A stretch of DNA of 64,000 nucleotides. It comes from Phoenix dactylifera (taxonomy: Eukaryota > Streptophyta > Magnoliopsida > Arecales > Arecaceae). A program made the position numbers and the translations under genes. The stretch lies in the NCBI RefSeq assembly GCF_009389715.1, contig NW_024067908.1, positions 248,001-312,000 on the forward strand, in the 5' to 3' direction. Below, one piece after another: positions 46,697-56,900 of the stretch. Positions within the stretch are counted from its first letter, which is position 1. Every line of letters starts with the position of its first letter. Under the pieces are notes generated by a model that saw only the letters and a program-made list of their open reading frames with translations, was not told the DNA's origin and ran no database searches.

Positions 46697-48631
46697 AGCG
46701 TAGTCCGCCTCTGATTTCCTCCTCGATCGAGACCGAATACTCAGTAAAACCGACCAGTGGAGCGTTCATTCTCCGAAGCTGGCTTTCCGTCATCCCCATT
46801 TTTTGATAGGCATCGCAGTATAAAATATTTGTCGAGCTTAAATTATCAACTAGGATGTGCTTTACATCAAATTTGTTTACAATCATGGAGATGACCACAG
46901 CGTCATCATGAGGAGTCTCAACTCCTTCCAAATCCTCGTCCGAGAATGACATGGTTTCGGAGGTATGCGGGCGCTTCGGAGGGGTCCTTCCCTTGATTGG
47001 TTCTTCAGCCGAGCTTCCTCCTCCAATGGTGTTAATAGTGCCAGCGTTGGGCCTATTGTCATTTGGATTTTCGGGCAGTGCTGCATTTTCCACTGGCCTC
47101 TTTTCCTCACACCGGTTCCACACAAACCGGTTGAGTACCCCACAGCGGATAGGCGCCTCGATCTCATCCCGAAGCTGGAAGCAATCCTCTGTGTCGTGGC
47201 CGTGATTCCGATGGAAACAGCAATACTTCCTAGGATTGCGCCGAGCTCCTGTATCCCGCATCGGTGGTGGAGGTCGGAAATAGTCTCGACCTTCTATCTC
47301 CATTAGGACCTCTGCTCGGGGAACATTCAGGGGAGTGTAATTCTCATACCTCCCCAAGGGCATTCGTGGCTGCGGCGAAGAACTCGGTCGAGGCGGGGAC
47401 CTCGGTCGAAGCTGTTCCCGTTGTCGAGGTAGACTCCTCAACTGAGGCTGTTTCTTATCTCGGCGGGGGGATCGGCTGCTCGGGCGGCCTTGCTCTTCAC
47501 GACGTTTCTTCTGCTTCTTTGAGGCCTGCTCGATCGCGCCCCGCCTGGAGGCGATGGCCTCCTCGGCCTTCGCATACTTCCGAGCTTGGGCCAACATCTC
47601 GGTGAAGTCGGCAGGGAAGCTTTTCTCAATAGAGAAGAGAAACCTGTAGGATCGAGCCTTAGTCTTCAGTGCCGACATGGCTATCGACTGGTCGAGCTCG
47701 AGAACCTCTCAGGTCGCAGCGGGGAAACAGTCGAGATAGTCTTTGAGGGATTCTCTCTCCTTTTGTTTGATGTCGAGGAGGGAATCTGAGGTTCGCCGCT
47801 GGCGTCAGCTAGCAGCAAAGTTGGTGGCGAACTGCCTGTCGAGCTGCTCGTAAGAGAATACCGTGTTTGGCTTCAGTCTAGAGAACCAGAGCCGAGCCGT
47901 TCCTTAAAGAGTTGCTGGGAAGGCTTTGCAAAGCACAGCTTCCGAGGACCCCTGCAATGCCATGAGGGCTCGGTAACTTTCCAAATGGTCGAGGGGATCG
48001 ACAGCTCTATTGTAGGGCTCCACCTGGGGCATTTTGAACCTCGGTGGGACCGGCTTATCCTCGATCTGGCGAAAAAGGGGGACTTAGTGGTGAACTCAAA
48101 GTCACCCTCGTGCCTTGCCTTCCTGCTGTAAAGCGCTTCAATCTGTCGCTCAAGCTTCTTGACCTTCCTGTCGAGCTCCCAAGCTTGGGGGATTGCCACA
48201 GTAGTCTGCTCCGGCTCGTGTCGGTCCGGGGCTGACTCAGCTTCCGAGAGCTGGGGCCTTCTGTCTATGCTCCTCCCTGGCAGTTCTCTCCGGAGAGACG
48301 CTCGGGCTGAGCCTTGGTGACAGCATCATTCTTCATTGTTGGCCCTCGAGGAGCCATGAAGATTCTGGCCCTGGGGCACCGGTCCATTTGGAGGAAGCAC
48401 TGGCTGGACTTGGGCCTGTGGAGGCGGCATAGGTAGGGCTTCCTCATGTTGCAGGCCTTGGACAACTACGGCCAAGGCTTGAACCTGCTGCACCAGGATA
48501 TTGAACTGTTTTGGCTGGACTTGGGGAACTGGGTCAGGCGGAGATGGCGAATTCTGGACAGAGTGTCCAGGACTTGATGGGAGATGCCGGAAGGCATTGG
48601 AGGCTCCTTTGCTTCTCAACTTCATGGCCAC
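46697..48631 (-). pseudogene. gag-protease remnant of the retrotransposon
   Basis: An N-terminal segment starts at 48631 (MAMKLRSKGASNAFRHLPSS) close to the primer site. A capsid-like region follows across frameshifts (about 48200-47640). Next is a long open frame (47678-46697) with a basic Arg/Ser/Pro-rich linker, CCFHRNHGHDTEDCFQLRDE, and the start of a retropepsin (HILVDNLSSTNILYCDAY). The usual catalytic Asp-x-Gly reads Asp-Asn-Leu, so the protease is dead. At about 46700 the text switches abruptly to integrase, marking the loss of reverse transcriptase and RNase H. Confidence 0.88.
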
Positions 48632-48658
48632 AACTCGGGCTCTTCCTCTAGCGCCAAC
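48632..48658 (-). other. Primer-binding-site region
   Basis: On the minus strand the bases immediately after the 5' LTR read gttggcgctagaggaagagc. The tggcgc start is common in plant gypsy primer sites, but I cannot name the tRNA. Confidence 0.45.
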
Positions 48659-49503
48659 TGTTGCTGGAATTTGGACCCGAAGGCGGCCGTCGGCTGAGAA
48701 GGAGGAGCTTCAGCGTGAGATGGCGGGTGACAGTCCGTCGGCGGGCGGCGTCCTCCGAGGGACCTGCAAAAAGCCGGTGACCGGGATTTCCGGCGCCGGC
48801 CCTCCGATGCCTAAGTCAGAGGGGGCAAATGTATGGAGGGAGAGAAAATATGTCTCAGGAGTTTTAGAGTCCAACCCCCTCTAGGATGGAGGGGTTCCTC
48901 TTTTATAAAGGGGTACAGGATTACCTGTGATATAACGGGGCGGACGGGTTACCGTCATGATTGAGCATGTCGTATGAATTAATGCACGATCGTGTGAATT
49001 AATGCATCGCCGTAGGAGATCAGGCCGGAGCCAATGAGTCGTCGTGGCTGATCGGACGTAGCCGAGCAGGTCAGCTATTTGTCGTGGAGGGCTTGAGATC
49101 CGTAGATAACACACACATTAATTATTGAGTGAGCCGGAGATCAGTGAAGGCCATGCGCATTAATTGTTGAGTGAGCCGGAGATCAGTGGAGGCCATGCGC
49201 ATTAATTGTTGACAGCAGTAGCAGGATGTGGTCCTTGGTCGAGCTACAGAAGGATGTGACCGCAGCAGGTGGATAGCAAGGTCGGACTTCCGAGGTCGAG
49301 GATGCTGAGGTCGGGTGCCTAGGTCGGAAGTCTCGGAGTCGAGCGCCTGGTCAGGCACCAGGTCGAGAGCCCTGAGGTCGGGTTTCCAGTTGGGCATCTT
49401 GAAGTCGGGCGCCTCCAGGTCGGATGCCCTCAAGTCGGGCGCTTTCGTCATGTGCCGACGATGCGTTCATGCATTTTTGGGGCGATCTGCTTTTCCCCCA
49501 ACA
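48659..49503 (-). repeat. Right LTR (5' LTR of the element)
   Basis: 845 bp, TGTTG...CAACA. It differs from the left LTR by scattered substitutions, by having an extra copy of a 48-bp unit (gagccggagatcagtg...gcattaattgttga, about 49130-49215), and by lacking the expanded 30-bp array. A minus-strand TATAAA lies at 48902-48907, about 240 bases before the LTR end. Confidence 0.93.
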
Positions 49504-50152
49504 ACACCAATTAAAGATATGTTACGAGGGTGTGATTGATCCGTAGGCAGGAAAAGCCTATCAAGAGCCTTTTTATATCTCATGTTTCCTTCCATATATA
49601 ATGTAATTCCCAGGTGCTTCTTTGGTATGGTAATTCTCTGGCCTTTCAATCCATGTTCCAACTTTAGGACTTCCTTAAGTTAATCATTTCTGAAATTAAC
49701 TTAGACTTGCCTATGGTCTCTCAGTCAATTTGCGTTCTTTATAAGGATCCACTACCTTGACGGACAAGGCTTTTCAACTTCCTCCACGAGGCAAGTAGAA
49801 TTTTCGAAGATACTGGTTTAAATCCTGGATAGTCTACCCATGAAACTTGCCCTTGGGACTTGTTTAGTTTATGGAAAGAGAAGAGAGGAAAATGTGACCA
49901 ACGGAAAACTAAAAAATGCTGATGTTTCGTTTGAGATTTCAAAGAAAAGGAATAGAAAAGTAGTTTTTTTTAATATAAATAAGGTTTTCATATTTTATAG
50001 GAAAGAAAATTCAACAAGGGAGATAAAAAGGTCACTTTCCCATGAGTTGAAAATTGAGCTTTTTTTTTATAAAAATACTTTAGACTTTTAAATAGAATTG
50101 GTTACGATCTTTCTTTTTACTACCGGGGTAATAAAGATTTTATACTATTTTT
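49504..50152. other. Non-coding flank of the retrotransposon
   Basis: AT-rich DNA with cttgggacttgtttagttta near 49852, similar to a MITE terminus, but I could not find its partner. No coding pattern. Confidence 0.4.
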
Positions 50153-50155
50153 TAA

Positions 50156-50635
50156 GGACTCGTTTGGTTCGCGGGAAGCATTTTTCCCTCTTAGCAATAG
50201 GATTCTTGAAAAACATATTCCTTAAAGGAGAATGCCTGCAAAAGCATTTTTGGCATGTTTTGTTGACAATTGAAAAGTGATAATAGATTTTCAGAGTGCT
50301 TATATTTGGTTGATCATCCACTTTCCTGAGAAAGTTATGTGTAATTCCTATTATATCCTTAATAAAAATTAGGTATTTAATGCCTTTTTAATATTAAAGG
50401 GTTTTTTTAAAAAAAAATATAAAAAAGTGAGTGATTTTCGGCTCACGAAAAAGTAATTTTTTATGTTTCTCATGAGAAATTTTTTTCATGAAACGTGGAA
50501 ATTATATTTTTATGGGAATACAACTTTTCGTGTCGCTCATTTGAAAACTTCAATCAAACAAGAATCATCCCATTACTTTTCCATTAACACACTTTTCTTC
50601 CTCCCTTTTTTTTTTTCCACGACCCAAACGAACTC
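50156..50635. mobile_element. Tourist-like MITE, 480 bp
   Basis: Left terminus ggactcgtttggttcg; right terminus, on the minus strand, gagttcgtttgggtcg. The element is flanked by taa on both sides (50153-50155 and 50636-50638), the 3-bp target duplication of PIF/Harbinger elements. AT-rich, no transposase. Confidence 0.7.
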
Positions 50636-50638
50636 TAA

Positions 50639-53398
50639 AGACTACTCTCAATTGCACTATTTTTTCATGGTTAACAAAATATAAAAAAATATTTTTCTAG
50701 ATATCGTACACTAAAACATGAGCTTGCTAACAAAATATTTTATTAAAAAAACTATTCGAACGAAACGACCCCATAATTAAAGATATCTGCGCTAAACCAT
50801 ATCATATTTTTTCAAAATTAATTTCCTCGGTACGAATGACAAGCAGGAATCATGGTAGCTCAGATGTAACTTATCAATGTTTTCTGAAATCACTAAAAAA
50901 ATCAGACCTCGGACCATATTCCAGTATTGGCATAGAACTGCACCTGCAATGTCAGGTATTCATCATAAGGTTCAAAACTTTTCTTTCGTTTTCATCTGGT
51001 TTTTCCGAAGAGAGAAATATAAGCTTCAGAGCTTACGGCTAATGGAAGTAAACTTTCAACGCTTCTAACTTTAAGCTGCCAAAAGCGGCTGGGGGTTAGA
51101 CCATCGTGACACCATACCTTCCTTCGGTCAGATAAGTGGTCGTTATCTGGAATAGGAAAGGCTACTGGTTTTTTTTTTTTTTATTTTTATTTTTTATTTT
51201 TATGCTAAAGCGAATGCCTCAGAAATGTCAAATATGAATATGAATACATCAAAAAAAAAAAAAATCAAAAGATAACAAAGTTCCAAAATACACCATATAT
51301 TTTGCTCTCTCAATCTCTACAGAATAGTTAGCTACATATGAGGCTACTAGTCTGCTGCCCTGTTGGCCTCACGATACACGTGCTTTGTCTTCAAGGCCAT
51401 CCCACAATTGATCACTAATTATCTCTTCACCAATAAAAGAAAGGAGAAGCTTTACGACCTGGGTATGAATTCTGACTCATTTTTCAGTAAAGCTTACATG
51501 GTTTGCGTGGGGTGATAACTTTTATATCCAATGGACCTAATCCACTTTTCTAAGACTAATCCGTGATAGGTTTGGGGAAGCTAGGTTAGGTTCGGAACCC
51601 AACCACCATTGGAACCACCTCATACTTGTTAATGTAATCAAATCGTCGTCTACCCAACCTACCTACTGTGAGGCTTGTGATTAGGTCTAAATATATCATT
51701 TATCTAAAACTAAGTGGCCATGCCCAATTGGTATGAACAACAGTAATGAACAATGATTATGGACACCCAAGTTGATGGAGATTAAAGTTGAATAGGGAGG
51801 ATTTGTAGAATTGAATTCCAAATGGTTTAGTTAATTCCATTACGAAAGGAGCATTATTAGATTCATGATCCAACGATTGGAACTTCCTGTTAGACTTAGT
51901 TCTTAGCAAATTAGGTTCCATCGTATAAATTTTGAGGATTAGATAAGAAATTAGGCTCTAGTTCAAATGAGGTGCATGGAATGGGAAGCATACGATGGAA
52001 CAATTAATCAGCTGCTTTCTAGTTGGTGAATGAAATTAGCTAGAAAAAACAGCTTAGAAATATTTTTTTCTCCTCTCTCTATTCGAGATAGAGGGAACTT
52101 CTACACAAATTAAATTATTGAAGTTTAAATAATAGGATGCACCTTCTAATACTTGAAACTAAGACATTCTTCAAAATGGAAGGTGTCATTATCGAGACAA
52201 CACCTAGTTCACTCTATGGCATAGCATATTGATAAAAAAAAAGTATGAAGAAAATAAAACTTCTATTGCCTTTTCGGCTTGTCATTGTAGAATATACAAT
52301 GCAATAAGAGGAGTTTCATTTTGTTTTTGAGAAGATATAAAAATGATGCTGACCAAAGAATTAAATGACAAAACAAAGAATTCTTGGACCACCGTATTAA
52401 AGCAAAAAGACTAGCAGGAATTGGTGGCGGCCTCCTCCCATATCTTTGCCAAGAAATTGTGGCTGCTATCTAGAGCAGCCCAATATAATTAGGGATCTAA
52501 GGCGAACTCACTAAGAGATGTCTTTTTTCTTTCTATTTTGTCTTTAAAATTTTTCCTACGGTGGGCTTTTTTTGAGCCGAAGCTTTAGGCAACCGCCTAG
52601 TCATCTAAGAGTTGGGCCAGCCCTGGTTGCTACTGGTAGTTCGTTCCAAGAGAATTCTAGGTAATATTTCATACTAAAAGATAAACATGGATGACAAATT
52701 AAAGTATCTAAGAAGTAGAATTTTCAGCTACGAGAGAGAGAGACGTAGAGCTGAAGAAGTTGGTACGAGCATACATGCTCTCAACCTCCCCCAAGGAAGC
52801 TTCCACCAAAAAAAAGAAAAACCTCAAAAGGGATTAAAAAAATAATAGCCACATAGCCGACGGGTCCCACCAATGGATCATCTACACTTCTTTCTTAGGT
52901 CTCACGACATTATCAGAAAAAGAAAGAGAAATAAAGACACCGAAAGGAGGTGCATTTCGACCAGATTGGACGCACAATTATACTGTAAACGATACGTGTC
53001 ATGTGATTCCTCGGCTCGGGCTGCTTTTTGGGGCAGTTCTGGGTCTCTGTAAGCATTTTCGTGAAAGAAAGAGCAAGGACAAAAAGACGTTGCCGAAACT
53101 TCCCCTTCGTCGACAGGCGATAGAAGCCGCTAACGGCTGGCTCTTCATGGGATGGCAGTTTCTGTAATAAAATCAAATTCTTTTCTGAAGAAATTAATTG
53201 ATATAAACTAAGAAAATACGAAGAAGAGTCTAAGAGGCTCAAGGGATCGTGCTAACCCGGCGCGAACGGCCCGACCGCCTCCCCGACGGAGCCACGGGCT
53301 ACAGCCGGTCGCCCACCTAATCCGACCCGGTTCTCCCAGTCACTCCTTTTCAAATTAAAATCCCAAAATCCACGCTTGCTCTCTCTCTTTCTCGCCTC
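50639..53398. other. Intergenic DNA without recognised genes
   Basis: AT-rich with simple runs (T-rich near 51170-51200, A run near 51250). The last 150 bases turn GC-rich and CT-rich, which fits the glycosylase promoter. Open frames here have no recognisable pattern. Confidence 0.5.
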
Positions 53399-53998
53399 TC
53401 TTGTCCCTCTCCCTGTGTCGCTTGCCGGGGACCGCCGGCTCGCTGTTATCCTCCACCTACTTGAAAGCTCGGATCGGAGGGTTCTCGCCAGCCTCCAGGG
53501 TTTCGGGAACTCGATTTTGGAGCCGGCAGGTGGATTCTAGGGTTTTGGAGGGGTTCTTGATGCCATGGAAGGGGCTTTGCAGAGGCGTGGAGATATTGGA
53601 AGGTAGAAATTTGGGAAGGCGAGCGTTTGGGTACGGTCTTTGAGTCGCATTCGGCAATGCTGGATGAAATCTCCGCTCTTTCTAGGGTTTGTCCACTGGA
53701 TGGGAAGTGGAGACGTTTCCGAACCCTAATTGCTGTTCTATGTGGAGCTTAGGGTTTCATCTGTGTCGATTTGAGCGGTGGATGGATCGGAGCCTTCACC
53801 ATTAGTTTCGTCTGTGGATTGGTTCGAAGAAAGAGAGATTCGTGACGTTTCTTTCGGAGAAAAGGAATCTTGGCATAGCGAGAGGATTTTGAGCTGGGGC
53901 CGCTGAATCAAGCCCTAGGCATGTTAAAAATTGGAGAAACTAAGAGATCTTTGCGAGCATTTGAGCTGAGATCGGAGGATCAGCGAGTAGTTTCTTCA
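53399..53998 (+). promoter_or_regulatory. 5' UTR of the DNA glycosylase gene
   Basis: A CT-rich stretch (about 53384-53416) precedes a G-rich leader with several aaccctaa/agggttt words typical of plant leaders. An in-frame upstream ATG at 53921 would add 26 residues. Confidence 0.5.
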
Positions 53999-56900
53999 AT
54001 GTCGGGCGCCCCGAAGGTCCGGTCCATGAACGTCGAGGATGCTGAGGTGAGGCCAGTCCTTGGGCCCGCTGGCAATAAAGCAAGGATGGCAGGTACGGCT
54101 CGGAAGCCTGCTTTGAAGCCTGTGCGGAAGGTGGAGAGAGCAGAGGTCGGGGCAACAGAGAAGAAGGCTTCCCCTCGAGCAGTTGATTCACCACCTCTAA
54201 CACCACCTTTTAGTGCTTCCTCGGTTCTAAGGAGGCATGAGCTGCTTATCCGCTCCAATTTGTCACTCAATGCTTCTTGCTCCTCGGATGCTTCCACTGA
54301 TTCCTTCTGCAGCCGGGCGTCCACCGGGAGGATTGGGAGGCTGAGTCTCACTAGTCGCCGAAGGCAGAGCATTTCCAAGCCAGAAAAGATGGGTGTGAAG
54401 CTGGGAAAGATTGTTCCTGATGGCGTTTCATTGTCTTCGCTGGAAATTTTCAAGGGAAAGAGGAGGTGTGCATGGGTGACAGCAAATGCTGGTGAGTTCT
54501 CTATTTTGGTCATTGTGAGTGGCTTGTGTGTGGCTCGGCTTGTGTTGTCTCTATTGTAATTACAATAATTATGTGGAAGTACCTAGAACCATTTCACGAG
54601 TTAATGTCTACAAAACTTTTTCATACTGTGTGGAAACAAATGTTGCCATTTGCATTTTTGCGATCTTGCAGCATCGTCATATAAACCCTTTGGTGTTCCT
54701 TTTACTCTCTTAACTTAAGCCATTCTCCTTTTTTCTCCCTTTCTTTCTCTCCTCTTTCACAAATTGTAATTTTGAGGACTGATTAATTTACGTAGAAAGA
54801 TATTTTGTTTGGGGTGGGAATCTACGATAGCTTGGTAAGGCTAGTGTCTTCTTCACACTAGCTCAGGATCTTTTTTTTCTGTTGTTCGGGATTCATGCAA
54901 ATGGTATTATCTAATCTACAAAATTTTTTGAAGGGTACATGCTTTTGATACTATAGTATGTTTGCTTGTGAAATAATGTACACTGCATATTTATGGAAAT
55001 TTAATGCAGTTTATCCTGTATCTGGGGTTTCTATTAGCAAATTTGGCATGCCTTTAATAATACTTTTAGGTATATTTTAGGTGCATTTGTATGGTGGCAA
55101 GTTCATGGATGCATTAAAAATGTTAGGGTAGTGGATCTGGACTATCAGATTTTAGTAATTAAAAGAATGCTGCGAGAGTTATCTGTATTCACATAAATGT
55201 AAAGCACCTTCTATTTTCTGGCATCTGTTTTGTTCTAATCCACAACATTTGCTGGTTTTAGCCCTTCAGGTTCCTTGAGCATCATCTTGGTTCAAAAAAC
55301 TTGCCAACTAGGATATAGTCCTTCTACATTGATTCCAAAACAATGATGATGACAAAATTTTGAGTATAGTGGTTGGATTGCCACATTTCTTGGTCAACCT
55401 GGAACTTCTTCCCCATGCAAGTGAGAGATTTGCTAACGGGCATAATCAAGTTCCACTGGTATGATGAAAGCAAAATGTCTCAGCCTATCCGCACGCTGAA
55501 GTGGTTCGAGTATCTATAATTACTTCTGAAACAAAACCCTGTTATGCCACATCTTTTGTCCCAGTCTCATTGACCTTAATAATTTTACATATTTTTTGGA
55601 GCACTTCTGTCATTTAAAATTTAAGAGGGTAGCTTCCCCCCCCCCCCTTCCCCCCTTTTCTTGTTTTTTCTGCATGTGTTTCTTTCATCTAAAAACATTT
55701 GAGCTTACAGTCTTGTTGATGGCTGACGTGTCCGATGCACAAGCCACCCTGGCATATGATCAGGCCAACCCATCTTTCAGGTCAACGGTCAAATTTCTCA
55801 ACAGTAATGCTTGGCAATTTGAGTCCACTTATCAAGTAAAATAAAGGACAAATTATTCACAAATTTTCCATTTTTTAATTCAAATTGGTCCATAATTTAT
55901 TATAAAGTCTATATGCCAAGAACTTCAAACGTCGTATGCATCTTTTAGTATTTCATTGTAATATAAAGCTGATCGTGGGCTGGTCTTGGGCACAAAAAAA
56001 TGTCAGATTTTATATAGGTCTAGCCTGAAGCCCGATTAAAAATGAATAGAGTTTAGGCCCGAAGCCTGTCCCATGATCAACTCTACTGTAATATTTTTGC
56101 ATACATGAAATGGGAATGGAAGAGGCACTTAATGTCTTTTTCTTCTGTTTTTGCTATGACATTGTGTTTACAATTGGAATTGTGATTCCTTCTCTATTAT
56201 TGAACTATTCCGAGCATTTCTTATCTAGTAACTTCCAGAATATCATCCAGATTATCTGCTTGTTTTGTAAGGTGTGGTGTGATTTTATCTTCCCAGATGA
56301 GCTGAACTTATTTATTGCTGCCTAATAATACATATAAAATCTCTTCATTGGCTAGTGATTTAGTTTTTCAATGGATGTTGGCTTTCACTTGGTGCTCAGC
56401 AGTGGGTATTTGAGGTTGTATATTGCTCGTGTTATTTTTTTCTTCTCAGTTCATACTGCATCGGGCCTGCTATTCTCTTCTTGCATCATCATATTCTTTC
56501 ATAATAAGATACAGAAAATGGACATAAGCGTACCTCAAGGAGGTGTTTTATTAAAATAACAAAAAACCTTGTGGTGTACCAGGTCTCTTTGTTTATGCAT
56601 CAGGTACATGCAGACCTTGGCTGTGCCTTTTAGATTAGGAATCTGCAATAACTATGCTGCCAAGATGATTTTCTGTTAACTGCTTGAGCACGAATTCCAT
56701 ATAAAAAACCTAAGCTTTGTAATCATAGGTTCTAGGCACAGTCCTCCTCCTTTTCAAAACCTAACTTAATGCTACTGTTCTTGGATGAGTTCAAGTCATA
56801 ACTGATGTATGTCTAGGGATGTTGTATTAAGACATTTCTAACAGAAAAGATAAAATTATTGTAAACCTTTTTGCGGCTTTATTTCTTGCAACTTCTTGAT

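Larger units (their letters stand above)
40917..49503 (-). mobile_element. Defective Tat-like Ty3/gypsy retrotransposon with antisense gene
   Basis: Two related LTRs (40917-41779 and 48659-49503), each TGTTG...CAACA, bound 6.9 kb of internal DNA. The sense strand is minus. Going down from the right LTR come the primer-site region, a decayed gag, a protease remnant, the zinc finger and C-terminus of integrase, tandem repeats, the antisense gene and a purine tract before the left LTR. Reverse transcriptase, RNase H and the integrase core are absent. The gag/CCHC-like text, lack of a chromodomain and extra antisense gene place it with the Tat lineage. It shows no matching target duplication (ttata left, acacc right). 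Confidence 0.93.
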
